From positions 1,302,001 through 1,366,000 of the forward strand of contig NZ_CP145335.1 of the NCBI RefSeq assembly GCF_049568105.1: DNA of 64,000 nt, read 5' to 3'. Positions 35,770-45,688 of the stretch are shown here, in pieces (within the stretch, counting starts at the first letter, position 1; the number at the start of each line of letters is the position of its first letter). Source of the stretch: Salinisphaera sp049568105 (GTDB lineage Bacteria > Pseudomonadota > Gammaproteobacteria > Nevskiales > Salinisphaeraceae). The translations under genes and the position numbers were made by a program. Under the pieces are notes generated by a model. It saw nothing but the letters and a program-made list of their open reading frames with translations, did not search any database and had not been told where the DNA came from.

Positions 35770-36647
35770 GTATTGTCGAGAAAGCTGCCGAGCGGCTCAA
35801 ACGTCAACAAGACGGCCGCAATGTGTCGGCGTTCCCGAGCGAGCAGGAAAGCGAACAGCAGCCCGAGGCGGATTTTCGTATGCGCCAGCCGGGCGAGCGG
35901 GAACCACTCAAGTTAGACAATGTGCGCCTGCGGCGGGCCGGTCTGATTCCACCGGAGTCCATGGGTCAATGGATCAACCGCGAGTTGCAGCGGATTAAAC
36001 GTCCGATCCTGACCGCCATGAAAACCGAGGTTGCCCCAGGGTCACCGTCGACCAATCGACTGATGATCACCAGCGCTAATCCAGGGGAAGGCAAGAGTTT
36101 CACGTCGTTCAACCTGGCTTTGAGCTTGGCCAAAGAGCTGGACCACTCGGTGTTGTTGGTCGACGGCGACGTGGCTAAGCCGGGGATCAGTCGGAGCCTT
36201 GGTCTGGAACGTGAACCCGGCGTGATGCATTTGCTCAATCATCCGGATACAGCGGCCGAAGACTGTGTGGTCGCGACCGACGAGCCGAGGCTATCGATCT
36301 TGCCTGCGGGACGGCGCAGCCGCCGTGCGGTCGAAAGCCTGTCGAGTCGCCGGATGAAGGCTATCCTCGACGAGTTGTCCGCCGATCCAGAGCGAATCTT
36401 GATATTCGACTCGGCGCCTCTTTTGGCGACGGCCGAATCACAGGCGCTGGCTGTTAACGTGGGGCAGATTCTGGTTGTCGTACGTGCTGAACATACAGAA
36501 AAACGTGCACTGGAAGCAGCGCTATCGCTGATCGAGCCTGCAGACGCAGAGATCAGTCTTATTCTCAGTCAAGGTCGGCAGCTGTTCGGCGACCGGCATG
36601 CTGGTTACTACGGTATGTATCCGGTTGAGTCGGAGCGCCCGGAATAG
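35766..36647 (+). CDS. XrtA-associated tyrosine autokinase
   Basis: 293 residues. BY-kinase motifs are Walker A SANPGEGKSF (~100), Walker A' VLLVDGDVAKPG (~128) and Walker B ILIFDSAP. The C-terminus has a short tyrosine cluster (AGYYGMYP) for autophosphorylation. It works with the chain-length protein encoded just upstream, whose stop it overlaps by ATGA, and cycles phosphorylation to drive EPS polymerisation and export. The first ~90 residues are charged and probably flexible. Confidence 0.93.
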   Translation: MSIVEKAAERLKRQQDGRNVSAFPSEQESEQQPEADFRMRQPGEREPLKLDNVRLRRAGLIPPESMGQWINRELQRIKRPILTAMKTEVAPGSPSTNRLMITSANPGEGKSFTSFNLALSLAKELDHSVLLVDGDVAKPGISRSLGLEREPGVMHLLNHPDTAAEDCVVATDEPRLSILPAGRRSRRAVESLSSRRMKAILDELSADPERILIFDSAPLLATAESQALAVNVGQILVVVRAEHTEKRALEAALSLIEPADAEISLILSQGRQLFGDRHAGYYGMYPVESERPE

Positions 36648-36660
36648 GGAGTTCATCGAT

Positions 36661-38583
36661 ATGCTTCGTCCCCCCATGCTTAATCCGAAACCGCCTATCG
36701 GCGGCTTGCGCAGACTAGTCCCGTCTCGGGTTTGTCTAGTCGTCGTGCCGCTCGCACTGGTTTGGGGGGTGAATGCGTTCGCAGCGGAGTCCGACGGTGG
36801 CGGCGGAAGCTCAGCTTCGGGATCGGGGAGCGGCGGCGATGCCAGCGCAGGCGGCGGCTCTTCGGCGGGCACCGATAGTGGTTTTTACGACGATGATCGT
36901 CCGGTCGTTACCAACGATAGCGGTTTTCAGCCGTTCCAACCCAGCGGCGCCGGTACGAACAACCCGCTTGGTTTTGCCTCGGGATTTTCGCCCGGCGGTT
37001 GTGCGCCCGCGCTCGACTTCAGTAACAACGCGATCAGCTCGAACGCGAGCGTGCTCGAACAGGCTGACGGACCTCGCCGTAAAGGAGGGCGTTATATCCA
37101 GGCCTCCGTCGGCGGATCAGAGACGTTCAGCGACAACATCAATCTTGATCCCGATAACGAAGCGGAATCGGATTTTGTAACGGTCGTGGCGCCTCGAATC
37201 GATGCCTGTTCGAGCACAGGCAGGATTCGTGGTGAGTTGCGTTACACGCTGCAGGGCGTGGTTTATGCCAATAACAGCAGCTACGACGATATCTACAACG
37301 ACGTCGAAGGCCGCACGCGCCTCAACCTGATCCAGGATCATTTGTATCTGGATGCGAATACACGCTACGGGCAGAGTGTGATCGATCCGTCGGTGGGTTA
37401 TTCGCGTTCCAACATCATACGGCCGAACGATAATAAAACCGCAGCTTGGCGGACCAATATTAGCCCTTATGCCTTGCAGTCTCTTGGATTGCTCGGTCAG
37501 GGGATGCTGCGTTACCGGTACGGTCGCTCGGTATACGGCGATAGCGACGTGCCCGATACCACGGTGCATGGCGTAGTTGCAACGATTACGAGCCCGGATG
37601 TCGTCGAGCCGTTAAGTTGGCAGGCGCAGGCGATTTCGCAAACCGTGGATAGCTCCGGCGGTAACGAAAACCAATTTTACGATCAATATCGTGAAATCTT
37701 CGGTTACGACGTGGTGCCGGCTGATTACGGCAATGCGAACGAAACCCGGCATTTCGATAGTGCAACGCTTCAGCTTGGCTATCATTTGTCTCGAACATTG
37801 CAGCTGACGGCGCTTGGCGGCATCGAGGACGATTATAAAGACAATGGCCAAAACGACCGTTGGTCCAGCCCGCGTTGGCAGGTAGGGGTGCGCTGGAATA
37901 GTGGTCAGAATACTTTGCAGGCCGATTACGGTCATCGTTTTTATGGTTCGAGCTATTCGCTCTATATCCAGCACCGTTCGCGTCTCGTCGATTTTTCTTT
38001 GTCTTATGAAGAAGAGCCGTCGACTGGCGGTCTCGATTCGCTCAATGGGTCTGCAGGCGGTTATACCTTCGGGTCGGTAGGCTCGATCGATAGCCAGTTT
38101 GGCGGCTATGGAGGGTATGGCGGTTATGGCGGCGCCAACAACGGCACATCGTCGTTGTTCGATCGAGATATCTATGTCCGCAAGCGTTGGCAGGCGCGAA
38201 TGAATTTCGACACGGCGCTGACCCGGACCAATATCACCAGCTATTCGGAAAAACGCGATTATCAGTCGGGCGATCGGCCGGGCGCGACATATCGAGGTAT
38301 CCAGATCGACACACGCTATGCGGTCGCCCGGCGTACCAGCATCGTGCCCTCGGCACGATGGGAACACCAGGACGACAGTACTTTGTTCACCACTGGAGTC
38401 GACGGAACGGCGACGCGTCGTGATACGGAGTCGGATAACTATGAAGCCGGCGTCAGCGTGGTTCGTGCGATTTCGCCGACTGCCCAAGCTGCGGTTGGCT
38501 ATCAACACGACTGGCGCAACGACGACGAAGGCTTCGATTACACAGAAAACCGCATAACGCTGCAATTCCGCAAGGCGTTCTAG
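36661..38583 (+). CDS. PEP-CTERM system outer-membrane beta-barrel protein
   Basis: 640 residues. Signal sequence (VCLVVVPLALVWGVNAFAAE), then a Gly/Ser-rich low-complexity linker to ~75, then a long region of alternating strands (e.g. YIQASVGGSETFSDNIN, LRYTLQGVVYANN) ending in ITLQFRKAF, an outer-membrane beta signal with terminal Phe. It matches the barrel protein found in XrtA clusters, thought to form or assist the EPS exit pore. A Gly-Gly-Tyr repeat encoded near 38101-38136 probably lies in a surface loop. The in-frame ATG at 36661 is preferred over the upstream 36598 frame. Confidence 0.88.
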   Translation: MLRPPMLNPKPPIGGLRRLVPSRVCLVVVPLALVWGVNAFAAESDGGGGSSASGSGSGGDASAGGGSSAGTDSGFYDDDRPVVTNDSGFQPFQPSGAGTNNPLGFASGFSPGGCAPALDFSNNAISSNASVLEQADGPRRKGGRYIQASVGGSETFSDNINLDPDNEAESDFVTVVAPRIDACSSTGRIRGELRYTLQGVVYANNSSYDDIYNDVEGRTRLNLIQDHLYLDANTRYGQSVIDPSVGYSRSNIIRPNDNKTAAWRTNISPYALQSLGLLGQGMLRYRYGRSVYGDSDVPDTTVHGVVATITSPDVVEPLSWQAQAISQTVDSSGGNENQFYDQYREIFGYDVVPADYGNANETRHFDSATLQLGYHLSRTLQLTALGGIEDDYKDNGQNDRWSSPRWQVGVRWNSGQNTLQADYGHRFYGSSYSLYIQHRSRLVDFSLSYEEEPSTGGLDSLNGSAGGYTFGSVGSIDSQFGGYGGYGGYGGANNGTSSLFDRDIYVRKRWQARMNFDTALTRTNITSYSEKRDYQSGDRPGATYRGIQIDTRYAVARRTSIVPSARWEHQDDSTLFTTGVDGTATRRDTESDNYEAGVSVVRAISPTAQAAVGYQHDWRNDDEGFDYTENRITLQFRKAF

Positions 38584-38587
38584 CGAT

Positions 38588-39793
38588 ATGTACGAGGGGT
38601 TCTACAAGCTTCAGGCGCGGCCATTCCAGCTGATGCCTGACCCGCGGCGTCTGTATGAGACGGTGAGTCATAGCCGTGGGCTGTCATATCTAATCTACGG
38701 ACTTGAGCGCGGTGAGGGCTTTGTCGTCGTCACCGGCGCGGTCGGTACCGGCAAGACATTGCTGCTGCAGGTGTTGCTCGAGCAAATCAAGACACGCCAT
38801 CTCTCGGTCGCCCGGGTTGCCATGGCCAATGTCGATGCCAGCAACGTCGTCGCTATCGTCGCATCGGCGTTCGGCGTGAGTACGCGCGGCATGGCCAAAT
38901 ACGAGTTGCTCGACGCCTTGGTGGCCAAACTTTCGGCGGCTCGCAATCGGCGTGCGCTGCTGATTGTCGATGAAGCCCAAGCTTGTAGTGTGTCTGCGCT
39001 CGAAGAACTACGTATCGTCTCCAATCTTCAGGCTCGAGGCGAGGCACTGATTCAGGTCGTATTGGTCGGCCAGAGTGAGCTTCGAGATCTGCTCAAACAG
39101 TCCTCGATGTCGCATTTGCGCCAGCGCATCGTCGCCTCGTATCACTTGGAGCCGCTGGCTTCAGATGAAGTCGCGGGCTACATCGAACACCGTTTGAATA
39201 CCGTAGGCTGGCGCGCCGACCGTCTGTCTTTTGGTCGGGGGGTCTACGAGCGGGTTTATGAATGGTCGGGTGGTGTGCCGCGGCGCATCAACCAGATCAT
39301 GGATCGCCTGTTGCTGCTCGGCTATCTAGAAGAGCGGCATGAGTTAACGGTCGACGATCTAAACACCGCAATCGAAGAATTCGAAGCCGAATTTGCCGTT
39401 GATGGCCTGATTTACGATGGTTCGGCCGATAGCGAGCTAGAACCGTCCGAACACTCGATCACGCACCAAGCGTCAGAGAGCAATGCTTCGATCGATCCAC
39501 TGCTCGAGCGTGTGGCTGCCGTTGAGCGTGCGCTGCGTACTGCGTTTGGCGAAGAACGCGTTGCTGAAATGATGCGGCACCATGAAACCAGTATCGCGCA
39601 TCGCGAATTGGTCGAGGCGGTTCTCAGGGTCGAGCGACTGGAGTCGGTGCTCGGCGATCTGCAGCGGGCCGACCCTTCGCCCAGTGTGGATGAACGAATC
39701 ATGCAGCGACGACCGCTCAATGGTGGGTCCCAAACCGCTGCAGCGCAGAGCAGTGCCTCTGAAGTATTTCGGCGCCTGTTCACCCGGGAGTAA
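38588..39793 (+). CDS. XrtA-associated AAA ATPase (ExeA-like)
   Basis: 401 residues. It opens MYEGFYKLQARPFQLMPDP, typical of ExeA/GspA-type ATPases, then Walker A GAVGTGKTLL (~50) and Walker B LLIVDEAQACS (~125), with a sensor-like SHLRQRI. The C-terminal ~130 residues are charged and probably coiled coil. Found in XrtA EPS loci; presumed to power or organise export at the inner membrane. The precise task in this family is not established. Confidence 0.92.
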   Translation: MYEGFYKLQARPFQLMPDPRRLYETVSHSRGLSYLIYGLERGEGFVVVTGAVGTGKTLLLQVLLEQIKTRHLSVARVAMANVDASNVVAIVASAFGVSTRGMAKYELLDALVAKLSAARNRRALLIVDEAQACSVSALEELRIVSNLQARGEALIQVVLVGQSELRDLLKQSSMSHLRQRIVASYHLEPLASDEVAGYIEHRLNTVGWRADRLSFGRGVYERVYEWSGGVPRRINQIMDRLLLLGYLEERHELTVDDLNTAIEEFEAEFAVDGLIYDGSADSELEPSEHSITHQASESNASIDPLLERVAAVERALRTAFGEERVAEMMRHHETSIAHRELVEAVLRVERLESVLGDLQRADPSPSVDERIMQRRPLNGGSQTAAAQSSASEVFRRLFTRE

Positions 39794-39799
39794 TAAATC

Positions 39800-40732
39800 A
39801 TGAATTCGAAGGATTGGCAGCCGCAGGCAGTACCGCCGCCGGCTCGGGTGACTGCGAACGCGATGAGCGTCGACGTCGAAGAGTATTTTCAGGTCTCGGC
39901 TTTCGAGCAGCATGTCTCGTTCGAGCAATGGGCACGTATGCCGTCTCGGGTCGAGGCCAGCACCGATCGGATTCTGGCGATGTTCGAACTGGCCGATATT
40001 CGAGCGACTTTTTTCACGCTGGGTTGGATTGCAGAGCGTCATCCGCGGTTGATCCAGCGTATCGCCGATGCCGGACATGAAATCGCAAGCCACGGCCAGA
40101 ATCATGTGCGAGCCATCAATCAGGACCGAAACACATTCGGTGCGGATATAAGACAGGCCAAAAACGTTCTGGAACAGATCAGCGGCCAAGAGGTGAAAGG
40201 CTATCGAGCAGCCAGTTTCTCGATTGGTGCCTCTAATCTGTGGGCGCTCGATGAGTTGGCAGAAGCAGGGTATCGCTACAGCTCGAGTATCTACCCGGGC
40301 ACCCACGATGCTTACGGCATGCCTGAAGCGCCGCGTTTCGCGTTTCATCATCGTCCGGAGGGCTTGCTCGAAATCCCCGTTACGACGGTCGAGCTCGGGG
40401 GGCGACGCCTACCCTGTGCCGGTGGCGGTTTTTTTCGGCTTTATCCTTATGCGGCAACGAAGGCAGCGTTGAAGCGCGTCAATGCCCGGGATAGTCAGCC
40501 CGCGTTGTTCTATTTTCATCCCTGGGAGGTCGACCCCGACCAGCCTCGGGTGCCGGGGCTGGATGCGCGCCGGCGTTTTCGTCACTACCTCAACATAGCT
40601 CGCGTCGAGCCGCGCCTGCATCGTCTGTTGTCGGATTTCTCCTGGGACCGTATGGATCGCGTGTTCTCGGTCGACGACCAGCAGGCGCCGGCTTTGGACA
40701 TCATTGACCACCGATGGCAAGACAGTGCATGA
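39800..40732 (+). CDS. XrtA-associated polysaccharide deacetylase
   Basis: 310 residues. NodB-type fold: the catalytic/metal Asp in SVDVEEYFQV, FFTLGWIAERHP, the His pair in EIASHGQNH (~95), GYRAASFSI and FYFHPWEVDP. No signal peptide, so it acts in the cytosol or at the inner face, as others of this EPS-linked group seem to. It should remove N- or O-acetyl groups from sugars of the repeat unit. The following gene's ATG overlaps its stop. Confidence 0.92.
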   Translation: MNSKDWQPQAVPPPARVTANAMSVDVEEYFQVSAFEQHVSFEQWARMPSRVEASTDRILAMFELADIRATFFTLGWIAERHPRLIQRIADAGHEIASHGQNHVRAINQDRNTFGADIRQAKNVLEQISGQEVKGYRAASFSIGASNLWALDELAEAGYRYSSSIYPGTHDAYGMPEAPRFAFHHRPEGLLEIPVTTVELGGRRLPCAGGGFFRLYPYAATKAALKRVNARDSQPALFYFHPWEVDPDQPRVPGLDARRRFRHYLNIARVEPRLHRLLSDFSWDRMDRVFSVDDQQAPALDIIDHRWQDSA

Positions 40733-41763
40733 GTTCTGATTCTCTCGATATCCGTACCCTCGGCTCCGATACCACGGCCTGGGAAGCGTTCGTGGCGGCC
40801 CAGCCCGAGGCCACCTTCTTTCACCGCGCTGGTTGGAAAGAGGTGATCGAGAACGCGTTCGGTCATCGCTGCTATTTTCTGTATGCCGAGCGGGCAGGGC
40901 AGATCGAGGGCATCCTGCCGATCGTGCATATCAAAAGTCGGTTGTTTGCTAACGCCCTCATTTCCACGCCTTTTTGCGTCTATGGCGGCGCCGTGGCCGA
41001 GAACGAGGAAGCCGAAGCCGCGTTATATGCCGAGGCCTGTGAACGCGCCAATGCGCTCGGCGTGGATTATTTCGAATCGCGTGAACGCGCACCGCGGCAC
41101 GACGACTGGCCGCGTAAGGATCTGTACTACACATTCCGGCGTGAACTGGCCGACAACGACGACGACAATCTCAAGCTGATTCCCCGCAAGCAGCGTGCGG
41201 TTGTACGCAAAGGGATCAAAAACGGCCTGGAATGGGCGATCGATGAGGATGTCGATCGGCTCTATCCGCTGTTTGCCTACAATATGCGGAGCCTGGGCAC
41301 GCCAGTGTTTTCGCAGAAGTACCTGCGGGAACTGATGCGGGTGTTCGGTAAAGACTGCGATGTTCTGACCGTTACGCACGAAGGCAAACCGGTAGCTGCA
41401 GTGCTCAATTTTTATTTTCGGGACGAGGTGCTGCCGTTCTACTCGGGGGCTGGCCCGGAGGCGCGATCACTCAAAGCCAACGACTATCTCTACTGGGCAC
41501 TGATGCAGCATGCAGTGGCGCATGGCATACGCATCTTTGACTTCGGTCGTAGCAAGGTCAATACCGGACCCTATAATTTCAAACGGCACTGGGGATTCGA
41601 GCCGCAGCCACTGCCTTATGAATATTATCTTTCGGGTATCGACGAGATGCCGGATATTAGCCCGAATAACCCGAAATACTCGGTGTTCATCCAGGCCTGG
41701 CAAAAGCTTCCCTTGTCGGTAACGCGGATCGTTGGGCCGTGGCTGTCGCGGGACCTGGGCTAA
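40729..41763 (+). CDS. FemAB-related protein, PEP-CTERM system-associated
   Basis: 344 residues. Two GNAT-like halves: FFHRAGWKEVIENAFGH in the first and FDFGRSKVNTGPYNFKRHWGFEP in the second, the latter diagnostic for XrtA-linked FemAB proteins. FemAB enzymes transfer aminoacyl groups from tRNA. Here an amino acid or acyl addition to an EPS sugar is plausible but unproven. Start chosen at the ATGA overlap with the deacetylase gene. Confidence 0.9.
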   Translation: MSSDSLDIRTLGSDTTAWEAFVAAQPEATFFHRAGWKEVIENAFGHRCYFLYAERAGQIEGILPIVHIKSRLFANALISTPFCVYGGAVAENEEAEAALYAEACERANALGVDYFESRERAPRHDDWPRKDLYYTFRRELADNDDDNLKLIPRKQRAVVRKGIKNGLEWAIDEDVDRLYPLFAYNMRSLGTPVFSQKYLRELMRVFGKDCDVLTVTHEGKPVAAVLNFYFRDEVLPFYSGAGPEARSLKANDYLYWALMQHAVAHGIRIFDFGRSKVNTGPYNFKRHWGFEPQPLPYEYYLSGIDEMPDISPNNPKYSVFIQAWQKLPLSVTRIVGPWLSRDLG

Positions 41764-41778
41764 TAAAGGCCGCGCACT

Positions 41779-43005
41779 ATGGCCGAGATCCTTTATCTAT
41801 GTCACCGAATTCCCTATCCCCCGAACAAGGGCGATAAGATTCGCTCGTACAACTGGCTACGGGCTTTGGGGCGCCGCCATACGGTGCACCTCGGGGCTTT
41901 TGTCGATGATCCGGAAGACTGGGCGCATCGCGGCACGTTGAAGCCATGGTGCGGGCAGATCTGTCTTCGTGAGCTTCGGCCGCGACAGGCAAAATTGCGC
42001 AGCCTCACGGCACTGGCAGGCCGGCAGGCACTCAGTTTTGCCTATTACCGCGATCGCGCCATGCAGGCGTGGGTCGACCGAATCATGGCCGAGCGCGACA
42101 TCGCGGCAATCGTGGTGTTTTCTTCGACCATGGCGCCTTATGTGGCCCAGTATCGCGACACGCGGCGCGTACTGGATTTCGTCGACGTGGATTCGGATAA
42201 ATGGGCGCAATACGCCCGGCGCAGCCGTCTGCCTATGCGCTGGATCTATGCCCGAGAGGCCAAGACCCTGGCGGCCGGTGAGCGACAGCTCGCGGCAGCG
42301 TTCGATGCGAGTATTTTTGTCTCGGATGCCGAGGCCGATTTCTTTCGTCGATCCGCCCCGCAGCTTGCCGATCAGGTGCATGCCATTGGTAACGGCGTCG
42401 ATGCCGAGTATTTCGACCCGAGCAACGCATACGAAAATCTCGGTTTGGGCGAACAGACGATCGTGTTTACCGGCGCCATGGATTACGGGGCGAACGTGGA
42501 TGCTGTCTGTTGGTTCGTGGAACAGGTCTTCGAGCGGATTCGCCGGACTTATCCGCAGGCTTGTTTCGTCATCGTTGGAACCCGGCCTACACGACGCGTC
42601 CAAGAATTGGCATCGGTCGACGGCGTACGCGTAACCGGCGCTGTCCCCGATGTGCGCCCCTATCTTGCGCAGGCTCGAGTCGTGGTGGCGCCGATGCGTA
42701 TTGCGCGTGGTTTACAGAACAAGGTGCTAGAAGCACTGGCGATGGCGAAACCAGTCGTCATGACCCCGCATGCCGAAGCCGGCCTGGAAGCGGTCACCGG
42801 CGATTTTTACCGAGTGGTCGACAAGCCCGCAGAGTATGCCGACACCGTGATGGCCTATCTCGGGGCCGATACGGTCGATACCCAATACCCGGGTGGGCGT
42901 GACTATGTACTGCGACATTACGGCTGGGATGCTCGATTCGCCGAGCTTGAACGGCTGATCGAGTCTGGTCGGCCGGCTGACGCGTCTGCGGAGATGGTGA
43001 CATGA
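41779..43005 (+). CDS. XrtA/PEP-CTERM system glycosyltransferase, type 1
   Basis: 408 residues with EILYLCHRIPYPPNKGDKIR at the start, the signature opening of the first XrtA-linked GT-B family. The donor half has GLGEQTIVFTGAMDY (~230) and PMRIARGLQNKVLEALAMA, the EX7E-type region. It adds a sugar to the lipid-linked repeat unit in the cytosol. It is translationally coupled to xrtA (ATGA-type overlap at 43002-43005). Which sugar is unknown. Confidence 0.92.
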   Translation: MAEILYLCHRIPYPPNKGDKIRSYNWLRALGRRHTVHLGAFVDDPEDWAHRGTLKPWCGQICLRELRPRQAKLRSLTALAGRQALSFAYYRDRAMQAWVDRIMAERDIAAIVVFSSTMAPYVAQYRDTRRVLDFVDVDSDKWAQYARRSRLPMRWIYAREAKTLAAGERQLAAAFDASIFVSDAEADFFRRSAPQLADQVHAIGNGVDAEYFDPSNAYENLGLGEQTIVFTGAMDYGANVDAVCWFVEQVFERIRRTYPQACFVIVGTRPTRRVQELASVDGVRVTGAVPDVRPYLAQARVVVAPMRIARGLQNKVLEALAMAKPVVMTPHAEAGLEAVTGDFYRVVDKPAEYADTVMAYLGADTVDTQYPGGRDYVLRHYGWDARFAELERLIESGRPADASAEMVT

Positions 43006-44534
43006 GTTCGTTCAACGATTCGACGACCCGTGGTCATGCAAAGACCGAGGATGTGACCGGTCATTATCAGTCGGCCGTGCACCTCGGGTTCGTGGCCTGC
43101 ATGGTCGTGTTCGTTCTGCTGTATTCGAGCACCTATCTATCGCTTGCGGCCACCTGGGCGGATACCGGAACGTTCCAGTATGCATTCCTGATCTTTCCCA
43201 TTTCGGCTGTACTGGTCTGGTCGCGTCGGCAATGGTTGTCGCGGGTGGCTGCCAGAGCCCGGCCTAGCGGCCTGTGGTTGATTGCAGCGTTGGGCGGGCT
43301 CTGGTTGCTCGGTGCCGTAGCGAACGTCAATCTCGCGCAGCACGTCGCCGTTGTCGTGATCTGGCCGGCGATGGTGTACACCTTCTATGGCCCGCGGGTC
43401 GCTGGCGTACTGGCGTTCGCGCTGGGGTATCTGCTGTTCGCGATCCCCTTTGGCAATTTCATGGTCGGGCCGCTACAGACGGTCACCGCGCATTTATCGG
43501 TCATCGCGCTCAAGTTGACCGGTGTGCCCGTGATCATGGACGGGCATTTCATCGATACGCCGGCTTCGGCCTGGCACGTGGCCGAAGCCTGCAGTGGCAT
43601 CAAGTTCTTCGTCGCGACTACGGCATTTGGAGTGCTGTACGCCCATCTGTTTTTTACCAGTCTGCGGCGGCGCTTGATATTCGTGGTCGTTGCACTGTTC
43701 GTGCCGATCATTGCCAATGCGCTGCGGGTCTATTTCACGATCCTGATCGGCGAATATTTCGGTATGCATTACGCCAGTGGTACCGATCATCTGATCTTCG
43801 GCTGGCAGTTTTTTGGCACGGTACTGATCGTTTTATTCCTTTGTGGCTGGCCTTGGCACCAGCCGGCACCCGAAGGGCCGGTTGCCGACTCGGGTCTGCC
43901 GGAAAATGCCGCTGCACGCATGCGCTGGATGGTGCCGGCGACCATGGTACTGATCATTCTGCCGGCGACTTGGTATGCCGCGACCGGTCTGATGGCATCG
44001 CATAATGCAGCGCCCGGGCTTACGGCGCTGCCGCCGCAGCTGGCGGCTGTGACTGCCTTGGACGAGGATGCGAACGGCCAGGCGACGCCGCCCGGGCGCG
44101 ACCTAGATGTCCATTTGTCGCGCCGCTATGGCGATATCGCACGTCCGATCCAGGTCGACTATCTGGGCGCGGATGCCGGCAGCGATGGCCCGGATATGCT
44201 CAATATCCGACAGAAACTCTACGATCCATCGGCATGGACCCATACGGCTTCGCCGAGCACGATCCTGGCGCAGGACAACGGGTCGTCGTTCGTCGTCCTT
44301 CGGCTCAAGCAGGCCCAAGGGGATGGTCGACGCATCATTCTGTATAGCTATCGAATCGGCGATCGCTGGACGGGCTCAAGCACGACTTTCAAGCTAGAAC
44401 AGGCGCTCGATCGGCTGTTGGGCATGCCGGCGCCGACGGGGCTGCTGGTGATCTCTGAAGCCGGTCAAACCGAGCCCAAAGCATTGCTGCCCGTCGCCCG
44501 GGCGGCCGCCTCTTCGATCATGGACGGTTCATGA
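43002..44534 (+). CDS. xrtA: Exosortase A fused to EpsI domain
   Basis: 510 residues. Residues ~20-300 contain about eight membrane helices with the exosortase active site: Cys197 (AEACSGIKF), Arg242 (NALRVYF) and His263 (GTDHLIFGW). A further helix (~312) leads to a periplasmic EpsI domain (~340-500; DVHLSRRYGDIARP and SYRIGDRWTG). XrtA cuts PEP-CTERM proteins at the inner membrane; EpsI is its usual EPS-linked partner, often fused as here. The likely local substrate is the protein at 24610. Overlaps both neighbours by 4 bp. Confidence 0.96.
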   Translation: MSSFNDSTTRGHAKTEDVTGHYQSAVHLGFVACMVVFVLLYSSTYLSLAATWADTGTFQYAFLIFPISAVLVWSRRQWLSRVAARARPSGLWLIAALGGLWLLGAVANVNLAQHVAVVVIWPAMVYTFYGPRVAGVLAFALGYLLFAIPFGNFMVGPLQTVTAHLSVIALKLTGVPVIMDGHFIDTPASAWHVAEACSGIKFFVATTAFGVLYAHLFFTSLRRRLIFVVVALFVPIIANALRVYFTILIGEYFGMHYASGTDHLIFGWQFFGTVLIVLFLCGWPWHQPAPEGPVADSGLPENAAARMRWMVPATMVLIILPATWYAATGLMASHNAAPGLTALPPQLAAVTALDEDANGQATPPGRDLDVHLSRRYGDIARPIQVDYLGADAGSDGPDMLNIRQKLYDPSAWTHTASPSTILAQDNGSSFVVLRLKQAQGDGRRIILYSYRIGDRWTGSSTTFKLEQALDRLLGMPAPTGLLVISEAGQTEPKALLPVARAAASSIMDGS

Positions 44535-45673
44535 ACCGCGGGTTTGAGCCAAGCGCCCGGCCGCGCATCGTGCACGTTATAGATCGCCTGAATCTAGGCG
44601 GCATGGAATCGATCGTGCTGACCGTTATTGAGGCCACGAGAGATGCTTACGAGCACGTCATTATCGGTTTGCGTGATCGGGGCGAACTGGCGCCTCGGGC
44701 CGAGGCGCTTGGCATATCGGTCGAAACCATCCATAAGCAGCCGGGTAAGGATCCGGCAGCCTATCTGCGCCTGCGGCAACGGCTGCGCAGTCTGGCGCCT
44801 GCGATCGTGCATACCTACAACATCGGCGCGATCGATGCCGGCGCAGTGGCGCGGCTGGCGGGCTGTCGACGAGTGATACATGCCGAGCACGGCCGTGATG
44901 CGGCCGACCCCAACGGCTCGAACCGCAAATATCGTTGGCTTCGGCGATTGCTGGCGCCGGCGATCAGCCGGTTCGTGCCGGTCTCGGCCGACCTGGAACG
45001 TTGGTTGATCGATGATATTCGCATCCCTTCAGCGCGGGTGCATCTGATCCGCAACGGGATCGATGTGGATCGATTCGCTCCCGGCGCCAAAGAGCCAGTG
45101 GCGGGGCTGTCGCATATCCCTGTGGCAAGCCGCATCATTGGAACAGTCGGGCGTCTGGATCCGGTCAAGGGATTCGATGGGCTGCTCGAGGCGATGGCCC
45201 TGGTCGTCGCGGGCCAGAACAGCGCGCCGGTGCATCTGGTCATCGTCGGCGACGGACCGGAACGGGATCGCTTGGCAAAGCGTATCGACGAACTCGGCCT
45301 GGCCAAGCATGTGACATTGGCTGGCCAACGCGACGATGCCGATAAACTGCTGCGGGCCTTCGATATGTATGTTTGTTCGTCGATTGCCGAAGGCATCGCC
45401 TTGACCGTGCTCGAAGCCATGGCCAGCGCACGGCCGGTGGTGGCAACCGAGGTGGGTGGCAATCCGGAGTTGGTCGAGCCAGAAACGACCGGCGTACTCG
45501 TGCCGCCGCGGGATGCACAGGCGCTGGCTGATGCCCTGATGCGGCTGCTCGATGACCCCGACGCAGCCGCCCGTATGGGCGCCGCAGGGCGTGACCGAGC
45601 CGTCGAGCGTTTCAGCGTGAACGCGATGGTCGACGGCTATCGCAATCTTTACGATGCGCTGCTTGCGCGCTGA
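44531..45673 (+). CDS. XrtA/PEP-CTERM system glycosyltransferase, type 2
   Basis: 380 residues. GT-B fold with VHVIDRLNLGGMESIV at the N-terminus and HTYNIGAIDAG, then IGTVGRLDPVKGFD (~200), VIVGDGPERD, and SSIAEGIALTVLEAMASARPV (EX7E region). It belongs to the second XrtA-linked transferase family, usually found right after the exosortase gene. Adds a sugar to the EPS repeat unit; specificity unknown. Its start overlaps the xrtA stop by ATGA. Confidence 0.93.
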   Translation: MNRGFEPSARPRIVHVIDRLNLGGMESIVLTVIEATRDAYEHVIIGLRDRGELAPRAEALGISVETIHKQPGKDPAAYLRLRQRLRSLAPAIVHTYNIGAIDAGAVARLAGCRRVIHAEHGRDAADPNGSNRKYRWLRRLLAPAISRFVPVSADLERWLIDDIRIPSARVHLIRNGIDVDRFAPGAKEPVAGLSHIPVASRIIGTVGRLDPVKGFDGLLEAMALVVAGQNSAPVHLVIVGDGPERDRLAKRIDELGLAKHVTLAGQRDDADKLLRAFDMYVCSSIAEGIALTVLEAMASARPVVATEVGGNPELVEPETTGVLVPPRDAQALADALMRLLDDPDAAARMGAAGRDRAVERFSVNAMVDGYRNLYDALLAR

Positions 45674-45688
45674 TCAAGAGGACAAAGC

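Noticed and set aside
37612..38565. Long minus-strand frame opposite the outer-membrane barrel gene
   Set aside because: Antisense shadow; the plus-strand protein has a signal sequence and barrel signature.
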